Source: an uncultured Clostridium sp. (GTDB lineage: Bacteria; Bacillota; Clostridia; Lachnospirales; Lachnospiraceae). Taken from it: a stretch of 64,000 nt of DNA. Of the stretch, positions 1 to 8,447 are shown one piece after another. The stretch covers positions 1-64,000 of the forward strand of contig UQMJ01000004.1 of the NCBI GenBank assembly GCA_900542035.1, read 5' to 3'. Numbering within the stretch: position 1 is the first letter of the stretch; each line of letters opens with the position of its first letter. The position numbers and the translations under genes were made by a program. Below the pieces are notes generated by a model. The model saw nothing but the letters and a program-made list of their open reading frames with translations. It made no database searches and was not told where the DNA came from.

Positions 1-2
1 TT

Positions 3-1529
3 GAGGATTATGAGGAAAAGGAAGAACAAGAGTCTGAGGCTGAAAAGCTAGAAGAAACGGAAGCAGTAGAAGAAACCGAGGCGGAGACTGAAGCGGTAGA
101 AGAGACCGAAGCAGTAGAAGAAACTGAGGCGGAGACCGAAGCAGTAGAAGAAACCGAGGCAGAGACCGAAGCAGTAGAAGAAACTGAGGCGGAGACCGAA
201 GCAGTAGAAGAAACTGAGGCGGAGACCGAAGCAGAAGAGGAAACCGAGGCGGAGACTGAAGCAGAAGAGGAAACCGAGGCGGAGACTGAAGCGGTAGAAG
301 AGACTGAGATAGAGACCGAAGCAGTATCGAAATTTACTGAAGCAGAGGAAACTGAGACTCAGGTTGAAGCAGCTAACAGCAAGGATGTAACAGTACAGAT
401 TACATACTACGATCCAAGCATAACCACAGGAAACAACCAGATTGGAACAGGCTATAAGCATGTAACGGTAACAGAGGGAGAAGAGCCAATCGTCTTAAAA
501 GCATCTGAACTGGACAACATTACAGTAGATGGAGTTGAGTACCAGGTATCAGCAGAGGCAGTGGATCTGACAGTAGAGTACCGTGAGAATGTAAATGAGT
601 ATCGCTGGGCAGTAGCAATGGAAAAGGTAGAGACAAATCCAGATGAAAAAGAAACTCTTGCTACTTTGAAAGTTACTTACAAGGATGGGGAAACTGTAGT
701 CGGTGAAGATGAACTTTCTGCAATGGGAATTGATGGCAAAGACCATACATTTACTGCCGATGCGTTAACCATTCCAGAAGGCTATGAGCTTGCCGCGGAT
801 TTTGCAGATGTAACGGTAAAATACGGAGAAACTCTTTCTGTAGAAGTTGCAGTAAAGGCAATTTCTAATCCAGATGTTCCGGTAGAGATGGCAGATGCTG
901 TTTTACACATTTCTTATGTTTACAATAACAAGGAAATTTCCGCTCAGGATATTACGGCTGCTGGCAAGAAGGGCGATTCCTATACCTTTACAGCTGAAAA
1001 CGTAACGTTACAGGTTCCAAGCGGATACAAATTAGACAAAGAGTTTGCAGATGTAACAGTTGTATTTGGAGAAACCAAGAACGTTGAACTGGCTGTTTCC
1101 TACGCAGGAGGCGGTTCAGGCAGCGGCGGAAGTGGAAGCTCCTCAGGCGGCGGTTCCAGCAGCGGCGGAAGCAGCTCTTCCTCTTCTTCTAAACAGTTAG
1201 AAAATGGACGCTGGATTCAGGATTCCACTGGCTGGTGGTATTCATTTAACAATGGAACCTATGCAAAGAGCGGCTGGTATGCTCTGAAATGGGAAAATAA
1301 GATTGACTGGTACTACTTTAATGATGCAGGATATCTGATTTCTGGCTGGTTTGAGGATAAGGGATTAAAATATTATCTTCACGACCTGCATGACGGTACA
1401 TTTGGAAGAATGTATACCGGCTGGAATAAGATTGGCGGACAGTGGTACTACTTCAACGATACAACAGAAGGAGTACTGGGAGCATTAAAGGCAGACGTAC
1501 AGGTGCCAGAGGAACTGTTAAACAAATAA
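3..1529 (+). CDS. Surface protein with Glu/Thr repeats and C-terminal cell-wall-binding repeats (5' partial)
   Basis: The reading frame is open from the left edge, so the N-terminus and start lie outside the window. The visible part begins with an acidic Glu/Thr/Ala/Val tract encoded by 30-bp tandem repeats. Then come three beta-rich modules of about 70 residues, two of which carry the related motifs IPEGYEL and VPSGYKL, a Gly/Ser linker (about bases 1110-1190), and choline-binding-type repeats rich in W, Y and G (GWWYSF, DWYYFN, GQWYYFND). The layout is that of a secreted protein held non-covalently on the cell wall. A hairpin terminator follows. Ligand and function are unknown. The C-terminal repeats resemble those of the two paralogues at 6.4-8.4 kb. 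Confidence 0.8.
   Translation, partial: EDYEEKEEQESEAEKLEETEAVEETEAETEAVEETEAVEETEAETEAVEETEAETEAVEETEAETEAVEETEAETEAEEETEAETEAEEETEAETEAVEETEIETEAVSKFTEAEETETQVEAANSKDVTVQITYYDPSITTGNNQIGTGYKHVTVTEGEEPIVLKASELDNITVDGVEYQVSAEAVDLTVEYRENVNEYRWAVAMEKVETNPDEKETLATLKVTYKDGETVVGEDELSAMGIDGKDHTFTADALTIPEGYELAADFADVTVKYGETLSVEVAVKAISNPDVPVEMADAVLHISYVYNNKEISAQDITAAGKKGDSYTFTAENVTLQVPSGYKLDKEFADVTVVFGETKNVELAVSYAGGGSGSGGSGSSSGGGSSSGGSSSSSSSKQLENGRWIQDSTGWWYSFNNGTYAKSGWYALKWENKIDWYYFNDAGYLISGWFEDKGLKYYLHDLHDGTFGRMYTGWNKIGGQWYYFNDTTEGVLGALKADVQVPEELLNK
60..323 (+). repeat. 30-bp in-frame tandem repeat (minisatellite)
   Basis: One full unit at 60-89, an 18-bp partial unit at 90-107, seven units from 108 to 317 and a final 6-bp partial unit encode the decapeptide EAVEETEAET with few changes. 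Units at 168-197 and 198-227 are identical. Copy number could vary by slippage without breaking the frame, lengthening or shortening the acidic stalk. Confidence 0.85.
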
Positions 1530-1569
1530 TGATAATCACTTCCGATTGGATGGAAGTCCGATAACAGAT

Positions 1570-1607
1570 GGGAGCTATTTGGTAAAGTTGATAAATAGCT
1601 CCCATTT
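1570..1607 (+). terminator. Hairpin terminator after the surface protein
   Basis: An 11-bp perfect stem (1570-1580 with 1593-1603) is followed by a short T run. It lies 40 bases after the surface-protein stop. Confidence 0.65.
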
Positions 1608-1617
1608 TGGCTATTTA

Positions 1618-1782
1618 TCAGGAATTATTGATGAAGGATTGTGTTCGCTTTTTTTTGTGTCCTGGAAGGAAAAAGGAAATATAATCTTCCGTTAGTCCAA
1701 GCATTTCTACCATGCGTTCATGCTCCTGCCGATGGAAATGGGCGCTGCAGAGAGAGTCCGTTTCTCTGCAAACTGTTTGCAT
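1618..1782 (-). CDS. Possible 54-residue protein of unknown function
   Basis: A 54-codon frame starts with ATG at 1782, preceded by AAGGGG at a good spacing, and ends with TGA at 1618-1620. Together with the terminator before it and the yyaC leader after it, this frame accounts for the 309-base gap between the surface protein and yyaC. The product is polar, with several His and Cys near the N-terminus and a basic end (GHKKKR). No family was recognised and no convincing promoter was seen, so it may be chance or a gene remnant. Confidence 0.3.
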   Translation of the reverse strand: MQTVCRETDSLCSAHFHRQEHERMVEMLGLTEDYISFFLPGHKKKRTQSFINNS

Positions 1783-1838
1783 AAAACCCCTTACCGCTGC
1801 CTATAATGAAAATAAATGGACAAATAAGGCGGTAAAAA

Positions 1839-2435
1839 ATGAAATTTTGGGAGAGAATGGCTGTCAGAGGGCAGCAGGAACTATATTATTATGATACCCA
1901 TCGGGGATTTGACGCTGGAGCGCTGGCAGCACAGCTGTATGAGATGATTTTAGATGAACTGCATAAAGGAAAAAAGGGCGTTGTATTTTTGTGCATTGGT
2001 ACAGACCGTTCTACAGGAGACAGTCTGGGACCTCTTATCGGTTATAAACTGAACGGGCGGCACAGTAGGGATTTTCAGGTGTTTGGCACGTTAGAACGGC
2101 CGGTTCATGCCATGAATCTGGAGGAATATATGCATTTTTTAAAGGAAAGTTATCCGGAACACACCATTGTAGCAATTGACGCTTCCGTAGGAAAATCCGA
2201 TCATGTAGGATATGTAACATTGGGGCGGGGGGCGTTAAAGCCAGGTCTTGGGGTAAGTAAAGAGCTGGGGGCAGTAGGCGATATTTTTATTACAGGAATC
2301 GTCGGAGGATGTGGAACCTATGATCCCCTTATGCTGCAGAGCGTTCGTCTGGCAGTTGTAATGCGTTTGGCAGACTGTATTAGTGAAAGCATTTTTCTTG
2401 TCGATAAATTATGTGCGAAAGCGGCCGCAATTTGA
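1839..2435 (+). CDS. yyaC: Sporulation protein YyaC (DUF1256, GPR-like fold)
   Basis: The 198-residue product fits the YyaC family, spore proteins related in fold to the germination protease GPR. Typical features are CIGTDRSTGDSLGPL (about residues 48-62), the VAIDASVG strand and the Gly-rich GIVGGCGTYDP segment near residue 155. The start ATG at 1839 has AAGGCGG upstream. A TTGCAT/TATAAT pair at about 1778-1808 has a long spacer and may not be the real promoter, since members of this family are usually made in the forespore. It marks the organism as a spore former. Assignment is firm; the substrate, if any, is unknown. Confidence 0.85.
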   Translation: MKFWERMAVRGQQELYYYDTHRGFDAGALAAQLYEMILDELHKGKKGVVFLCIGTDRSTGDSLGPLIGYKLNGRHSRDFQVFGTLERPVHAMNLEEYMHFLKESYPEHTIVAIDASVGKSDHVGYVTLGRGALKPGLGVSKELGAVGDIFITGIVGGCGTYDPLMLQSVRLAVVMRLADCISESIFLVDKLCAKAAAI

Positions 2436-2499
2436 CAAGTTTCGCAGGCGTTCTGTGCTATTCTTAATTGGATAGAATAGGAAAACAGGGGGAAACGCA

Positions 2500-3816
2500 A
2501 TGGGAGAATTGTATAATCCATTCCCAAAACTGCCGAAAAATATCCGGCAGATAGGGGAAAGAGACCAGATGGTTCGTCTGTATATGGAAGATTATGTGAA
2601 TACGTATTTAAAACGGCTGTATCCCGCAGGTGGACAAGACCTGCGGGCAGGACTGCTTTTGGGAAGCGTGGAGGAGCATGAGGGAGTGCCGTTTATTTTT
2701 GTAGACGGAGCGATGGAAATGGACGGGGTAACCCGAGAAGGAGAGACCGTAGAATTTACAGAAGAAGCCTGGAAACAGGCATATCAGGACATAGAGGACA
2801 AGTTCCCCAAGAGAACCATTCAGGGGTGGTTTTTATGCGGGGCGCCTGGCTGTACGTTAAGCCCGTTAAACTATTGGAAACAGCATACCCAATATTTTAA
2901 TGGGAAAAACCAGATTATGTATCTAAATGGAGGACTGGAAGGAGACGAGGCAATTTACATAACATCCAGGGACGGATTTTATAAGCTGGAAGGTCATTGC
3001 ATTTACTATGAGCGGAACCAGATGATGCAGGACTATATGGTTTCCAGAAAAGATAACAAACGGGTAGAAACCGGAGGAGGGGATCCGGTAATCCGCGATT
3101 TCCGGCAGAAAATGGAAGAAAAGAAAAACCAGACAGTCAGCCAGAAAAATACGGTAAACGTATTGGGAGGTTTGTGCAGCGCACTGGCAGTACTGGTACT
3201 GGCCGGAGGAGCGGCAATGTTTAATAATTATGAGAAAATGCGGGAAATGGAAACGGTAATTGCATCGGTGCTTCCAGAGGGTTATCCGGAGAGTTACACA
3301 GCCAGAGATACAGAGGATTCTTTTCATGTAGAAGTCGAGCAGGTATCAGGAAATGTATTCCCTACAGAAGATACTGCTGAGGAAGCATTGGCAGGGGATG
3401 CGCAGCCGGAGAATACGCAGCCGGAGAATACACAGCCAGAGGATACACAGTCAGAGGATACACAGTCAGAGGAAATACAGTCAGAGGAGGTGCCGCTTGG
3501 AAAGGTATCGGCAGGAGAGATACAGGAGGAAGCAGCGGAAGCAGAACAGACAGAAGAAGTTTCTATTCACATTACTACAGAAACGGAACCGGCAGCTGCA
3601 GACAGCGCAGAAACGGCAGTGAAACCACTGGAAGCGCCAGGAGAAGGGCAGATGTACTATGCGGTTCAAGATGGAGAAACGCTGTACAGCATTTGTTTTA
3701 AGCTGTATCAGAGCGTAAATTCCCTGGAGGATATTTGCGCCTGGAACGGATTGGAGAACCAGGATAAAATTGCGGCAGGACAGAAACTGATTGTACCGGA
3801 AACAAAAGCGCCGTAA
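2500..3816 (+). CDS. Membrane-anchored LysM protein with a degenerate JAMM/MPN-like N-terminal domain
   Basis: 438 residues. Residues about 25-180 resemble the MPN (JAMM) fold: GLLLG strand, then the metal-site loop region IQGWFLCGAPGC-LSPLN at residues 107-124. In active JAMM proteases this loop reads W-[YF]-H-[ST]-H-P-G...S-x-x-D; here the two His are L112 and G114 and the Asp is N124, so no metal site is expected. A single membrane segment follows at about residues 218-244, then an acidic QPE/QSE repeat stalk encoded by 15-bp repeats near 3400-3490, then one LysM domain at the C-terminus (residues about 388-435). The MPN-like part would be cytoplasmic and LysM outside, binding peptidoglycan. 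The JAMM comparison is by eye. Confidence 0.65.
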   Translation: MGELYNPFPKLPKNIRQIGERDQMVRLYMEDYVNTYLKRLYPAGGQDLRAGLLLGSVEEHEGVPFIFVDGAMEMDGVTREGETVEFTEEAWKQAYQDIEDKFPKRTIQGWFLCGAPGCTLSPLNYWKQHTQYFNGKNQIMYLNGGLEGDEAIYITSRDGFYKLEGHCIYYERNQMMQDYMVSRKDNKRVETGGGDPVIRDFRQKMEEKKNQTVSQKNTVNVLGGLCSALAVLVLAGGAAMFNNYEKMREMETVIASVLPEGYPESYTARDTEDSFHVEVEQVSGNVFPTEDTAEEALAGDAQPENTQPENTQPEDTQSEDTQSEEIQSEEVPLGKVSAGEIQEEAAEAEQTEEVSIHITTETEPAAADSAETAVKPLEAPGEGQMYYAVQDGETLYSICFKLYQSVNSLEDICAWNGLENQDKIAAGQKLIVPETKAP

Positions 3817-3896
3817 GCATTCCCTGGAGGGAAATGGATTTCCGGTTAAAAAGTAATGCGTTTTTTCACGAAATGTTGTATACTGGAATTAACCTA

Positions 3897-3926
3897 CCAG
3901 TTTGGGAGCGGTGGTCTCCCGCTTGG
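3897..3926. other. Hairpin in the leader of the DUF5711 gene
   Basis: GGGAG and CTCCC pair around a 7-base loop, with CCA/TGG extending the stem. There is no T run, so it is not an obvious terminator. It lies 34 bases before the next start codon and may protect or regulate the message. Confidence 0.35.
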
Positions 3927-3959
3927 TCATAGTATGCAACAGAACGGGGAGAGACGGAA

Positions 3960-5306
3960 ATGAGTGATTTAAGCCCCATGAGCAGGGAGAAAAAGAAGCA
4001 GCAGCTGCGCCGGCAGATGATTGTGAATAATGACGCGGCAGATTCCCTTAAAAATTCCGAGCAGGAGACGGCCAGAAGGCAGAATTCGAGTTTTATGCGG
4101 CAGGGTGATTCCGAGAATCCGGAGGAAGTAACGGTTGTAAAAAAAGCTCATCGGAAGGTAATGAAGAAACGGCTGATTATTCTGGCAGTCATTGTACTGC
4201 TTCTGGCAGCCGCAGCCGGAGGGATTTATTATTGGAACTATCACTACCAGTTTCAGGAATATTTTGTAAGCTGGGAGGTAAACCTGACATCTGAGGAAGA
4301 AGGCGTCGAGAGAAGCAGTCCAAAGTATATCAATTTTGGAAAGAACGTATTGAAATATACTAAGGACGGCGCTTCCTACATAGACAACAAAGGAAAAACT
4401 ATCTGGGTTCAGACTTATGAGATGAAAGCGCCGATTGCAGTTGTCAATGGTTCCTTTGCAGCCATAGCAGACCAGCAGGGCAACAGCATTTATATTTTTA
4501 ACGAAGAGGGACCTCAGGGTGTGGCAACGACTTTGCTTCCGATTGTCCGGATTTCTGTTTCAGGAAAAGGAATTGTAGCGGCCGCCCAGGAGGATTCCAA
4601 GTCCAGCTATGTGTCCATGTTTAAACGGGATGGAAGCGATTTAAAGCTTACTATGAAATCCACATTGTCAAAAAATGGATATTTAATGGATTTGAGTTTT
4701 TCGCCGGACGGAACCCAGCTGATTTGTTCATATGCGTATATTGACAACAGCTTTTTGAGAAGCAGGGTTGTAATTTACGATTATTCGGATGAAGTAGGAG
4801 CCAATCTTCCGGATCGAATTGTCAGTGCAAATGAAGAAGCGTTTGCAGATAAGGTAGTCCCCAGAGTTCGGTATTTGTCAGAAACCCAGTCGTTTGCCTG
4901 TTCCGATACAGGATTGGCATTTTTTTCATCTGAAAACAGAGCGAATCCGGTTCTTACAGTCCAGACGGAAGAAGAGCGGATCGAGAGCCTGTTTTATTCA
5001 GACAAATATGTGGCCTTGGTAACTGCAAACAGCGCCGGTCCAGAACCAGAAAAGCTTGTTGTGTATCAGGCCAACGGGACAAAAGTGTTTGAAACGGGCC
5101 TTGATTATTCCTATACATCGGGAAACATTGACGGAGAATACGTCATTCTTTATAACGATAACTCTTGTAAAATTTATAATATGAAGGGTGTAGAAAAATT
5201 TGGCGGGGAACTGGACTTTCAGATTTCCCATATTACCTGCGGCAGTCTTTCTAATCAGTTTATTCTGACAGGGCCGCAGAAAATGCAGGCGATTACATTC
5301 CGCTGA
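3960..5306 (+). CDS. DUF5711 family single-pass membrane protein
   Basis: 448 residues: a charged cytoplasmic N-terminus (about 1-65), one strong membrane helix (LIILAVIVLLLAAAAGGIYY, about residues 71-90) and a large extracellular region made of repeated beta-strand units with WVQTY, SFSPDGTQLICSY and similar blade-like motifs. This matches the DUF5711/beta-propeller-like family common in Lachnospiraceae. The start has GGGGAGAG upstream. It follows the LysM protein on the same strand and precedes glucokinase after 50 bases. The function is unknown; a surface or envelope role is inferred from topology only. Confidence 0.7.
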   Translation: MSDLSPMSREKKKQQLRRQMIVNNDAADSLKNSEQETARRQNSSFMRQGDSENPEEVTVVKKAHRKVMKKRLIILAVIVLLLAAAAGGIYYWNYHYQFQEYFVSWEVNLTSEEEGVERSSPKYINFGKNVLKYTKDGASYIDNKGKTIWVQTYEMKAPIAVVNGSFAAIADQQGNSIYIFNEEGPQGVATTLLPIVRISVSGKGIVAAAQEDSKSSYVSMFKRDGSDLKLTMKSTLSKNGYLMDLSFSPDGTQLICSYAYIDNSFLRSRVVIYDYSDEVGANLPDRIVSANEEAFADKVVPRVRYLSETQSFACSDTGLAFFSSENRANPVLTVQTEEERIESLFYSDKYVALVTANSAGPEPEKLVVYQANGTKVFETGLDYSYTSGNIDGEYVILYNDNSCKIYNMKGVEKFGGELDFQISHITCGSLSNQFILTGPQKMQAITFR

Positions 5307-5356
5307 CAGGCAGCAGAAAGTATATTTATTAATTAAAGAAAAGGAGCAAAAGAGAA

Positions 5357-6298
5357 ATGGGAAAAGTATGCGTTGGAGTTGACGTAGGGGGAACAACAGT
5401 AAAGTTAGGTTTGTTTGAAGTAGATGGACAGCTTATGGATAAATGGGAAATTCCTACCAGAACAGAGGATGGCGCAAAACACATTCTTCCGGATATTGCA
5501 GAGTCTGTGAAAGCAAAGCTGGCAGAGAAGGATATTGACCTGTCAGAGGTAGTCGGGGCAGGAATGGGCATTCCAGGGCCAGTACTGGCAAATGGAATGG
5601 TAACCCAGTGCGTAAACTTAGGCTGGAAAGAAAAGAACGCCCAGAAAGAGCTGAGTGAGCTTTTAGGAGTTCCGGTAAAGAGCGGAAATGATGCAAACGT
5701 AGCGGCATTAGGAGAAATGTGGCAGGGAGGCGGAAAAGGCTTCCACGATATTGTTATGGTAACTCTGGGAACCGGCGTTGGCGGCGGCGTTATCATTGAT
5801 GAAAAAATCATTGCAGGAAGACATGGTCTGGGCGGTGAAATCGGCCATATCCATGTCCGCGATGAGGAAACAGAAGCCTGCAACTGCGGTGGAGTGGGAT
5901 GTCTGGAGCAGGTTGCCAGCGCAACCGGAATTGCCAGGGAAGCAAGACGGAAAATGGCAGCATCCGATACACCGTCAGTTCTTCGGGAAAAGGGCGACAG
6001 TGTGACGGCAAAAGATGTGCTGGATGCAGCAAAGGCTGGAGATGCATTGGCAGACGAAGTGGCAGAGACAGCAGCCCGCTATCTTGGACTGGTACTGGGA
6101 CAGGTCGCTCTGACTGTAGATCCAGAAGCATTTGTAATTGGCGGCGGAGTTTCCAGAGCAGGCCAGTTTCTGGTAGACAAGATTGACAAATACTATCAGA
6201 ACTATACCGTAATCTCAAAGAACAAAGGAATCATTACCCTGGCAAAACTGGGCAACGATGCCGGTATCTATGGAGCAGCCAGAATGGTATTAGACTAA
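5357..6298 (+). CDS. glkA: ROK-family glucokinase
   Basis: 313 residues. The N-terminal ATP-binding motif DVGGTTVKLG (about residues 9-18), the GNDANVAALGE segment with the catalytic Asp, the glycine-rich GTGVGGG loop and the ROK zinc motif CNCGGVGCLEQ are all present. It should phosphorylate intracellular glucose with ATP to feed glycolysis. AAAGGAG lies 13 bases before the ATG. A bidirectional hairpin terminator follows directly. Family assignment is firm; glucose specificity is inferred from similarity to Firmicute glucokinases rather than shown. Confidence 0.9.
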   Translation: MGKVCVGVDVGGTTVKLGLFEVDGQLMDKWEIPTRTEDGAKHILPDIAESVKAKLAEKDIDLSEVVGAGMGIPGPVLANGMVTQCVNLGWKEKNAQKELSELLGVPVKSGNDANVAALGEMWQGGGKGFHDIVMVTLGTGVGGGVIIDEKIIAGRHGLGGEIGHIHVRDEETEACNCGGVGCLEQVASATGIAREARRKMAASDTPSVLREKGDSVTAKDVLDAAKAGDALADEVAETAARYLGLVLGQVALTVDPEAFVIGGGVSRAGQFLVDKIDKYYQNYTVISKNKGIITLAKLGNDAGIYGAARMVLD

Positions 6299-6311
6299 TT
6301 GAAAATAAGAA

Positions 6312-6361
6312 AAAGAGCCCGTCAGGTAATCTGCTAAAGATGATCTGGCGGGTTCTTTTCG
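6312..6361. terminator. Bidirectional terminator between glucokinase and the minus-strand cell-wall-binding gene
   Basis: AGAGCCCGTCAG pairs with CTGGCGGGTTCT around an 18-20-base loop, with an A-rich 5' flank and a TTTT 3' flank. It can serve both convergent genes. Confidence 0.7.
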
Positions 6362-6375
6362 TCATAGTTCCCAAA

Positions 6376-7395
6376 TTACGGAACCTGTACAATTCCATTT
6401 ACGGTCCAGGCGCCATCGCTGTTTACCGTAAATCCATCAGGGGTTACCGTATCGGTATAAAGTTTTCCCAAAGACCCTTCGGGGCCAGGGTTCAGGAAAT
6501 AGCAGCGGCTGACGCCGTCAGAACCGGCAATCCACGTCCATCCGGAAGCCATGCGGGTATCGGCATTGATATAATACCATCCTCCATTGGAATAGATCCA
6601 CTGGCTGGAAGCGCGGCTTCCGTCCGGATGTTCCCAATACCAGGCATCCTGTCCGGAGATCCAGCGGCCAGGCGTATTGGCGGCAGTCTGGGAACTGCTG
6701 GAAGAAAGAGACGGTTCGGCGGCGGCAACGCCGGATTCCCCGACCTGACAGACAGGGGAATCTACCCATTCGCTGACTGTGGAAGCATGGTAACGGCTTG
6801 CTCCCCGCACTCGGAAATAGTAACTTCCAGGCTGCTGCATCATACTTGAAAAATCATAAGAACAATCAGTGGTTTTGATGGAGCTGGTAAAAACAGATTT
6901 TCCATTCCGCATCAGGCGTACTTCATAGTGCTTTGCGCCAGGAAGAGGAGCCCAGGAAGCCAGACCATTTTGATTCCAGGCCAGTTCAGATGGGTTTTCC
7001 AGCATATCTGCGCCCATCTCGCGGAAAGAAACCGTAACATTTAACTGACTGCTGCTTTTTTTTACTGCTTTTACAAATCGGGCGCCTTCTCCGTCAAATT
7101 CACAATCAGCAGCTTTAATAGTGCCAAAATAGTGATCGTCGTCGGCAAGCAGGGTTACAACGCCCTGAGGATATTTTTCAGAACTATCGGTCTGAAAATA
7201 AAAATCATCAATGGAATATCCATCTTCATCTCCGCTGATTTCCATAGACGGCCATTCAGTACCAGAATCCAAATCAGCAGAGAAACTTAACGAAAGGGTT
7301 TCGATTTTATCTCTGGCAAAGCAGGTCATAGGAACAGACAGGGCCAGAAGAAGAGAAAAAGAAATCAGAGTACAGTATTTTTTTGTATTTCTCAT
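6376..7395 (-). CDS. Secreted protein with C-terminal cell-wall-binding repeats (paralogue B)
   Basis: 339 residues with an N-terminal signal peptide (hydrophobic core LISFSLLLALSVPMTCFA). A beta-rich domain is followed by a fibronectin-III-like segment containing LASWAPLPGAKHYEVRLMRNGK, then a Ser/Gln linker and choline-binding-type repeats (DAWYWEHPDGS, GGWYYINADTRMASGW). It is a tandem paralogue of the gene directly upstream at 7399-8379, with 3 bases between them, so the pair is probably co-transcribed. It likely sits on the cell surface. Ligand unknown. Confidence 0.75.
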   Translation of the reverse strand: MRNTKKYCTLISFSLLLALSVPMTCFARDKIETLSLSFSADLDSGTEWPSMEISGDEDGYSIDDFYFQTDSSEKYPQGVVTLLADDDHYFGTIKAADCEFDGEGARFVKAVKKSSSQLNVTVSFREMGADMLENPSELAWNQNGLASWAPLPGAKHYEVRLMRNGKSVFTSSIKTTDCSYDFSSMMQQPGSYYFRVRGASRYHASTVSEWVDSPVCQVGESGVAAAEPSLSSSSSQTAANTPGRWISGQDAWYWEHPDGSRASSQWIYSNGGWYYINADTRMASGWTWIAGSDGVSRCYFLNPGPEGSLGKLYTDTVTPDGFTVNSDGAWTVNGIVQVP

Positions 7396-7398
7396 AAA

Positions 7399-8379
7399 TT
7401 AAATTCCCTCTTTCCAGACTCCGCTGGCATCTACGTAATAGCCGTCAGGAGTCGTTGTACCAGCAAGCATTTTTCCATCAGAATCGCAGTAGTATTGCTG
7501 GTTGTTCCAGAGTACCCATCCGGTCTGACGATAGCCCTGGGCATTAAAGAAGTACCAGTTTCCATCAATCTGCTGCCATCCGGATGCTGGCCAGGTGCCG
7601 TCTGGATTCTGATACCAGCAGCCATTTTCTGTCTCAATCCACTGACCGGAAGTTTTCTCATAGGATGCAGCATCAGATGCGAATTTTGCTAATGCAGAAT
7701 CGTCTACGGAAATGGAGTCAGAATAGGCATAGTCGCTTTTTAGCTTACCATCATAACGGCTGACTGCAGACACGCGGATGTTGTAATCTCCGGTTCTGGT
7801 AATGAGAGATCCGATATTTAAACTGGTTCCGGTAACCGTTGTTTTAGTAGGGTTATTGGCCTTGCCATTTCGCATAATGGTTACTTCATAAGAACTGGCA
7901 TCGCCGACCGGAGTCCAGGAAGCCAGTCCGTTTTCGTCAAGGGAAACAGAAGCAGGGCGTCCGATGGAAGTAGGCCCCATGTTTTCAAATTCAACGGTCA
8001 GGGTCAGGGTACTGCTGTCTCCGGACTTGCGGGCAGACAGGTATTCGGCGCCGCCTCCAAAGAGATTAAAGTAGCTTTCAGAAGAAGATTTGAACGTATA
8101 TCCATCTGCCGGTTTTAATACGATTTCAGCGGTGGGATAGCGGTTTGGCCGGTTGGTATAGGGATCCACATATTGGATAAAAGCGGCGCTTTCGACCGAA
8201 TACAAGGATTCTTCCATGGCAATGACATCCATCTTCGGGTAAGTTGTATCATTGTGTTCTCCAATGGAAAACTGGACAGACACATCTTCCAGACGGGCAG
8301 CAAAAGCTGCAGGTGCAGCGGCAGCAGCAAACAGTGCAGCGGCGGACATGGTAATACCGATTTTTTTAACAAGTTTCAT
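7399..8379 (-). CDS. Secreted protein with C-terminal cell-wall-binding repeats (paralogue A)
   Basis: 326 residues. Signal peptide (MSAAALFAAAAAPAAFAA), an N-terminal beta domain, a fibronectin-III-like segment with LASWTPVGDASSYEVTIMRNGK that matches its neighbour closely, and Trp/Tyr-rich repeats (GCWYQNPDGTWPASGW, GNWYFFNAQGYRQTGW). It is first in the two-gene set and has AAGAAGGAT upstream of its ATG. The histidine kinase upstream on the same strand is separated by 68 bases that contain a possible promoter. Exact role unknown. Confidence 0.75.
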   Translation of the reverse strand: MKLVKKIGITMSAAALFAAAAAPAAFAARLEDVSVQFSIGEHNDTTYPKMDVIAMEESLYSVESAAFIQYVDPYTNRPNRYPTAEIVLKPADGYTFKSSSESYFNLFGGGAEYLSARKSGDSSTLTLTVEFENMGPTSIGRPASVSLDENGLASWTPVGDASSYEVTIMRNGKANNPTKTTVTGTSLNIGSLITRTGDYNIRVSAVSRYDGKLKSDYAYSDSISVDDSALAKFASDAASYEKTSGQWIETENGCWYQNPDGTWPASGWQQIDGNWYFFNAQGYRQTGWVLWNNQQYYCDSDGKMLAGTTTPDGYYVDASGVWKEGI

Positions 8380-8392
8380 AATGCATCCTTCT

Positions 8393-8417
8393 TTCTTGTA
8401 CTTGATTTCTTGTACTT
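8393..8417. repeat. Direct repeat TTCTTGTACTT, two copies
   Basis: Copies at 8393-8403 and 8407-8417 are 14 bp apart, between the start of paralogue A and a TATAAT-like box on the minus strand (8431-8436). They lie in the presumed 5' leader, just upstream of the ribosome-binding site. They could bind a regulator or be chance. Confidence 0.4.
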
Positions 8418-8447
8418 AACGTGTGGTATCATTATATGGACACTCTG

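Noticed and set aside
60..323. Tandem repeats as a possible CRISPR array
   Set aside because: Units are contiguous with no unique spacers and encode a regular peptide repeat.
48..461. 137-residue minus-strand frame opposite the Glu/Thr repeats
   Set aside because: It is the antisense reading of the 30-bp coding repeats (FGLRLSFFYC units); the plus frame has the domain structure.
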